This document shows positions 15,341 through 18,310 of a stretch of DNA of 18,310 nt, one piece after another. Below the pieces are notes generated by a model. The model saw only the letters and a program-made list of their open reading frames with translations. It did no database searches and had not been told where the DNA came from. The position numbers and the translations under genes were made by a program. The stretch is from JANXLO01 sp043762265 (GTDB taxonomy: Bacteria; Armatimonadota; Chthonomonadetes; Chthonomonadales; Chthonomonadaceae), in contig JAYUMV010000380.1 of NCBI GenBank assembly GCA_043762265.1, positions 1 to 18,310 of the forward strand, given 5' to 3'. The first letter of the stretch is position 1; each line of letters opens with the position of its first letter.

Positions 15341-17329
15341 TCACGCCTCCGTCAAGACCAGTATGCCATATCCGGGGAGAGTGAAATTTTCCCCGATTTC
15401 CTCCCCGCTCAGCAGATCCTTTCGGACATTCGCGGAGCCAGGCAAATTCAGAGAACACTCTTGTCGGTTATGATTGATAACGATTGTGACCGATTTGCCG
15501 TTCGCATCGGCTCGTCGTGCGACCTCCACGCCCTCCGGCGCTCCTCGGAAGCTCGGGTTAACGGCCGCCTCCGCGAGAAGCCAGTCTGTGAGGGAGGTCA
15601 GGAGCGCAGTGTCGAACCAACCTCCGACCATCACGACCTGACCGCCTTTGTCGCCTATCCGATGGCGTGTCGCTGCCGCGCCGCCATCCAGCCAGCCATT
15701 GGATGGCCCGAAAGTCGCCAACACTTCGGTCTCCGGGGTCAGCGGGCGCAGCAGTTCGGCCCACAGACGGCTCTCGCCTGTCTGCTCCCCGTTCCAGGCG
15801 GCATGCACCGCAACCGGCTCGTCCAGCGCAAAATACTCCGCCACTTCCGCTCCCGCGATCTCCCGCAAAGGCCCCGGCTGCAGAGCCGGGAAAAGCGCGT
15901 TGTGCGCATCCTTCTGGCCGCAGCGCACGCCTAGCACCAGCATGCCGCCGTTCTCCACGTAGGCGATCAGGCTCTGAACCGCGACCTCCGTCAGCAGCAC
16001 GACCGCTGGCGCGATCACCAGCTTGTAGCGGCCGAGAGTCGCCTCTGAGGAGACGATATCGAGCCCCACATTGCGCGCTGCAATCGGGCGATAGTAGTCG
16101 GTAAGCAGTCCGGTCGGATCGAAATCCTTGTGGTGCCGCTGCCAGTTCACGCTCCAACGCGCATCGTAGGAGTGCAGCAGCGCGACCTCGTTCTGCGGCT
16201 CCGTGCCTGCCAGCAGTTCACCGACCGCCTGGAAATCCTTGCCGAGTTGCTGCGCCTCACTATAGAAAGGGCGTGGATTGCCGTCTGCACCGAGCAAAGA
16301 GCCGTGCAGTTGCTCCTGCCCTCCCAGCGCCGACCGCCACTGCCAATAGAGAATGGCGTCCGCTCCGTGTGCAACGGCGTGCCAGGCCATACAGCGCGCC
16401 TCGCCCTTGTTCAGCATGTTGTTGATGCCGGACCAGTTGACACAGCCGGGCTGCGTCTCCATGACCCAGAAATTCTTACGTTTGAAGCCGCGCGTCAGAT
16501 CGTGGATCGTGCCGGAAGTGGGGAACTTGTGGTGCCCCGTGCCGATATACCAGTCCCAGGTGGCGAAATCCAGATCCTCACAGATCTTGTAGTGATCGAA
16601 GGCGTCGAACCAGCCCATGAAGTTCGAGGTGATCCATTGGTTTGCGCCCGCATATGGGCGGATCGCCTCGATCTGAAGCTTCTGGAAGTCGCGCCAGGTG
16701 CGTGTGACGAAGTGTCGGAACGCCAGCATCAGTCCGGGGTTATGGGGGCCAATGGGCAGCGGAATCTCGTTCCAGTCGATGTAACTCTGGCTCCAGTAGG
16801 CCGTAGACCAGTGGGCGTTCAGCGCCTCCAGCGTGCCGTACTGCTCGCGTAGAAAGTGCTGAAAGTGCCGCCGTGCGGCCTCTGAATAGTCCACGCGGCT
16901 GTACTCATTGTCCAGTTGCCAGCCGATCACGCGCGGGTCCTGCCCGAAGCGACGCGCCATCTGATCCACGATCCGTCGGGCCGATTTCTGAAAGGTCGAA
17001 CTGAGCGGGGAGACATGGCACCGATTGCCATGCTGAGCAGGGCGGCTGTTCGCCTCGATGGCAAGCGTATCGGGATGGTGATGCGTCAGCCAGGCGGGCG
17101 GCGCTGCCGTCGGCGTTCCCAATACGACCGCCATGCCGTTCTCGTGCAACAGCGTGACCGCCCGTTCCAGCCATCCGAACTCGTAGTGGCCCTCTGCCGG
17201 TTCGAGAGAGGACCAGGCGAACTCCGCGATCCGACAGACATTGAAGCCCGCCTCGCGCATCAACCGCATATCCTCTGCCCAGCGGTCTTCCGACCAGTGC
17301 TCCGGATACCACGCCGCTCCCAATAACAT
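15341..17329 (-). CDS. Beta-galactosidase, glycoside hydrolase family 42
   Basis: A 662-aa GH42 enzyme that hydrolyses terminal beta-galactosides with retention of configuration. The N-terminus MLLGAAWYPEHW is typical of the catalytic TIM barrel. GWQLDNEYS (136-144) carries the acid/base catalyst E142, and FWVMETQPG (287-295) the nucleophile E291. A trimerisation-type domain (about 390-600, including a flavodoxin-like VIAPAVVLL region) and a small beta C-terminal domain (LPGYGILVLTEA) follow. The zinc-binding cysteine cluster known from the Thermus A4 enzyme is missing, since SRVDYSE follows the NEY motif. No signal peptide is seen, so it acts on imported oligosaccharides. It lies directly upstream of riboflavin synthase on the same strand and downstream of a hairpin-rich gap. 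Confidence 0.93.
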   Translation of the reverse strand: MLLGAAWYPEHWSEDRWAEDMRLMREAGFNVCRIAEFAWSSLEPAEGHYEFGWLERAVTLLHENGMAVVLGTPTAAPPAWLTHHHPDTLAIEANSRPAQHGNRCHVSPLSSTFQKSARRIVDQMARRFGQDPRVIGWQLDNEYSRVDYSEAARRHFQHFLREQYGTLEALNAHWSTAYWSQSYIDWNEIPLPIGPHNPGLMLAFRHFVTRTWRDFQKLQIEAIRPYAGANQWITSNFMGWFDAFDHYKICEDLDFATWDWYIGTGHHKFPTSGTIHDLTRGFKRKNFWVMETQPGCVNWSGINNMLNKGEARCMAWHAVAHGADAILYWQWRSALGGQEQLHGSLLGADGNPRPFYSEAQQLGKDFQAVGELLAGTEPQNEVALLHSYDARWSVNWQRHHKDFDPTGLLTDYYRPIAARNVGLDIVSSEATLGRYKLVIAPAVVLLTEVAVQSLIAYVENGGMLVLGVRCGQKDAHNALFPALQPGPLREIAGAEVAEYFALDEPVAVHAAWNGEQTGESRLWAELLRPLTPETEVLATFGPSNGWLDGGAAATRHRIGDKGGQVVMVGGWFDTALLTSLTDWLLAEAAVNPSFRGAPEGVEVARRADANGKSVTIVINHNRQECSLNLPGSANVRKDLLSGEEIGENFTLPGYGILVLTEA

Positions 17330-17349
17330 GATCTCTTTTTCCCTTCAGA

Positions 17350-17420
17350 GGCGCACTGGACGCGCCGGGCTAAAGCCCTCCGCTAGAGGCACTCCGTGCC
17401 CAAGGCCCGCCTTCGCGGGC
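17350..17420. repeat. Tandem hairpin cluster upstream of the GH42 gene
   Basis: In 71 bp there are five stems: GGCGC/GCGCC (17350-17366), GGGCT-AA-AGCCC (17367-17378), CCTC-CGCTA-GAGG (17377-17389), GGCAC-TCC-GTGCC (17388-17400) and GCCCGC-CTTC-GCGGGC (17405-17420). The arrangement resembles the three-hairpin repeat downstream in style but not in sequence. It may be a REP/BIME-like mobile or decayed element, or a structured leader or terminator. Confidence 0.6.
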
Positions 17421-17469
17421 ACAAACACGTTGTTTTTGAAAGCAAATTCGCTCTCGTTGTGATGTCGCT

Positions 17470-17522
17470 CCGTCCAGAGGACGGCCCGCCTGTAGGCGCG
17501 TAGCGAGGGACTACGTCCCTTG
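17470..17522 (+). repeat. Three-hairpin dispersed repeat, copy 2
   Basis: Hairpins CCGTCC-AGA-GGACGG (17470-17484), CGCC-TGTA-GGCG (17487-17498) and CGAGGGAC-TAC-GTCCCTTG (17504-17522). The linkers CC and CGTAG are identical to those of copy 1 (12768-12819). All three stems differ from copy 1 by paired changes that keep the base pairing. It lies between two minus-strand genes, whereas copy 1 lies between plus-strand genes. Confidence 0.7.
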
Positions 17523-17569
17523 ACCATCCCAGACCGCGTACCAATTGCGTCTACTGGGAAGAACCTGTC

Positions 17570-18310
17570 TTACCAGGCGCAGGAGACATAATCCTTCAGG
17601 AACAGGCCGAAGACAGGCTCTGCCTCGTCCGTAACGCCTACCGCAACGGGATGGTAGATACGCGCCATGCCGTCCATGATGTCCAGAGGAGCGAAGAACC
17701 CCAGACCTTCCTGATTGCGCAGGCGGATGGGCGTCGGGTTCTCGTCGGTGACCCAGCCGGTATCCACGCTGTTCATATAGATGCCGTCTTTGGCATAGTC
17801 CGCGCCGGAGGTACGGGTCATCATATTCAGCGCCGCCTTCGCCATGTTGGTATGCGGGTGGAACACGGTCTTATGCCGCCGAAACTGTCCCTCCATCGCG
17901 GAGACATTGACGATGAACCGGCGGGGGAAAGGCGAGCGCATCATCAGCGGTTTCAGCCGACTGTTCAGCACGAAGGGCGCGACGGAGTTAACCAACTGCA
18001 CCTCCAGCATCTCCGCAGCGCCGACCTCATCTAGACGCAGTAGCCAACTGTTGATCGGGCGCGAATCGGCACGCTCTTCGTTGTCTTCCAGCCTGTCCGC
18101 AGGGAGCACATCGCGTCCGGCGGAACCGATTGCGGGCAAGAATGCGGTCGTATCAGTGATTCCCAGCGTGGTCGGAGCATCATTCTGCACGAATTTGAGA
18201 GCTTCGATCGAAAGGGTCTCCTGCGGAGCCTGTTCGACCGCCGCAAGTTCTGAATAGAATCCGGGCGGGCGACGAATGGTCTGAGCCGCGTTGTGGATCA
18301 CAATATCGAG
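17570..18310 (-). CDS. SDR-family oxidoreductase-like protein, partial (5' end outside window)
   Basis: The frame stays open to the window edge (reading LDIVIHNAAQT at 18310 downwards), so the N-terminus with the Rossmann glycine motif is missing. The visible 246 residues show SDR features: IHNAAQ corresponds to the NNAG motif, FIVNVSAMEGQF holds the catalytic Ser, and NMAKAALNMMTRTS holds the Lys with the following helix. The next block, IYMNSVDTGWVTDENP, fits the cofactor-binding 'P-G-x-x-x-T' region. The catalytic Tyr of YxxxK is replaced by Thr (HPHTNMAK). I recall this PHTNMAK variant from other large SDR-like proteins, so it may be a fixed subfamily trait rather than a mutation. An insertion of about 60 residues after the NAA motif makes it larger than a classical SDR. 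The substrate is unknown. Confidence 0.8.
   Translation of the reverse strand, partial: LDIVIHNAAQTIRRPPGFYSELAAVEQAPQETLSIEALKFVQNDAPTTLGITDTTAFLPAIGSAGRDVLPADRLEDNEERADSRPINSWLLRLDEVGAAEMLEVQLVNSVAPFVLNSRLKPLMMRSPFPRRFIVNVSAMEGQFRRHKTVFHPHTNMAKAALNMMTRTSGADYAKDGIYMNSVDTGWVTDENPTPIRLRNQEGLGFFAPLDIMDGMARIYHPVAVGVTDEAEPVFGLFLKDYVSCAW

Larger units (their letters stand above)
17330..17569. other. Hairpin-rich intergenic region between GH42 and SDR genes
   Basis: 240 bp without a gene, packed with inverted repeats. The first half (17350-17420) and the three-hairpin repeat (17470-17522) are listed separately. Between them, AAACA-CGT-TGTTT (17423-17435) precedes a short T-run. An open frame spanning 17345-17527 is created by the hairpin sequence and is not a gene. 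Confidence 0.5.

Noticed and set aside
17345..17527. Small minus-strand open frame upstream of the GH42 gene
   Set aside because: It consists of hairpin repeat sequence without a ribosome site or protein-like composition.

Overview
This is a bacterial stretch of about 18.3 kb with high GC. Genes are tightly packed, use Shine-Dalgarno starts (including TTG starts) and leave short intergenic gaps. No rRNA, tRNA, transposase or CRISPR array is visible. The lineage cannot be fixed from the sequence. A NurA/HerA/Mre11/Rad50 cluster in a bacterium, together with a GH42 beta-galactosidase, a TIM-barrel sugar isomerase and hairpin-rich intergenic repeats, would fit an Armatimonadota- or Chloroflexota-like genome, but that is a guess.

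Left edge (17-2113, minus): a Cas3-type DExH helicase that starts directly at the helicase and carries an incomplete HD domain at its C-terminus. A 418-bp divergent intergenic region (2114-2531) separates it from the main feature of the window.

Central cassette (2532-12675, plus, about 10.1 kb): seven consecutive same-strand genes. The first three overlap or abut and look regulatory: a sigma-70-like protein, a small HTH-like protein with an acidic tail, and an ImmA/IrrE-type HExxH metalloprotease. A 100-bp gap with several small inverted repeats follows. Then come four DNA-end-processing genes: a divergent NurA-like nuclease, a HerA-type hexameric translocase, an Mre11/SbcD-type nuclease, and a 1303-aa Rad50/SbcC-type ATPase. 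The Rad50-like protein has a two-helix membrane hairpin at the middle of its coiled coil and no CxxC zinc hook. My reading is a self-contained DNA-damage-response or anti-phage module: IrrE-like proteolysis (as in Deinococcus IrrE/DdrO or ICEBs1 ImmA/ImmR) would switch on a NurA-HerA-Mre11-Rad50 machine that may sit at the membrane. Its position beside a Cas3-like gene suggests a defence island.

Right half (12676-18310): apparently ordinary chromosome. On plus: a sugar-phosphate isomerase/epimerase, a small two-TM protein and a 112-aa acidic-tailed protein. On minus: riboflavin synthase alpha chain downstream of a GH42 beta-galactosidase (13-bp gap), and an SDR-family protein cut by the window end. 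A long hairpin between the converging gene sets looks like a bidirectional terminator.

Two intergenic regions (12768-12819 and 17470-17522) carry copies of one element made of three consecutive hairpins. The copies differ by compensatory changes in the stems while the linkers are identical. A further cluster of hairpins lies beside the second copy.
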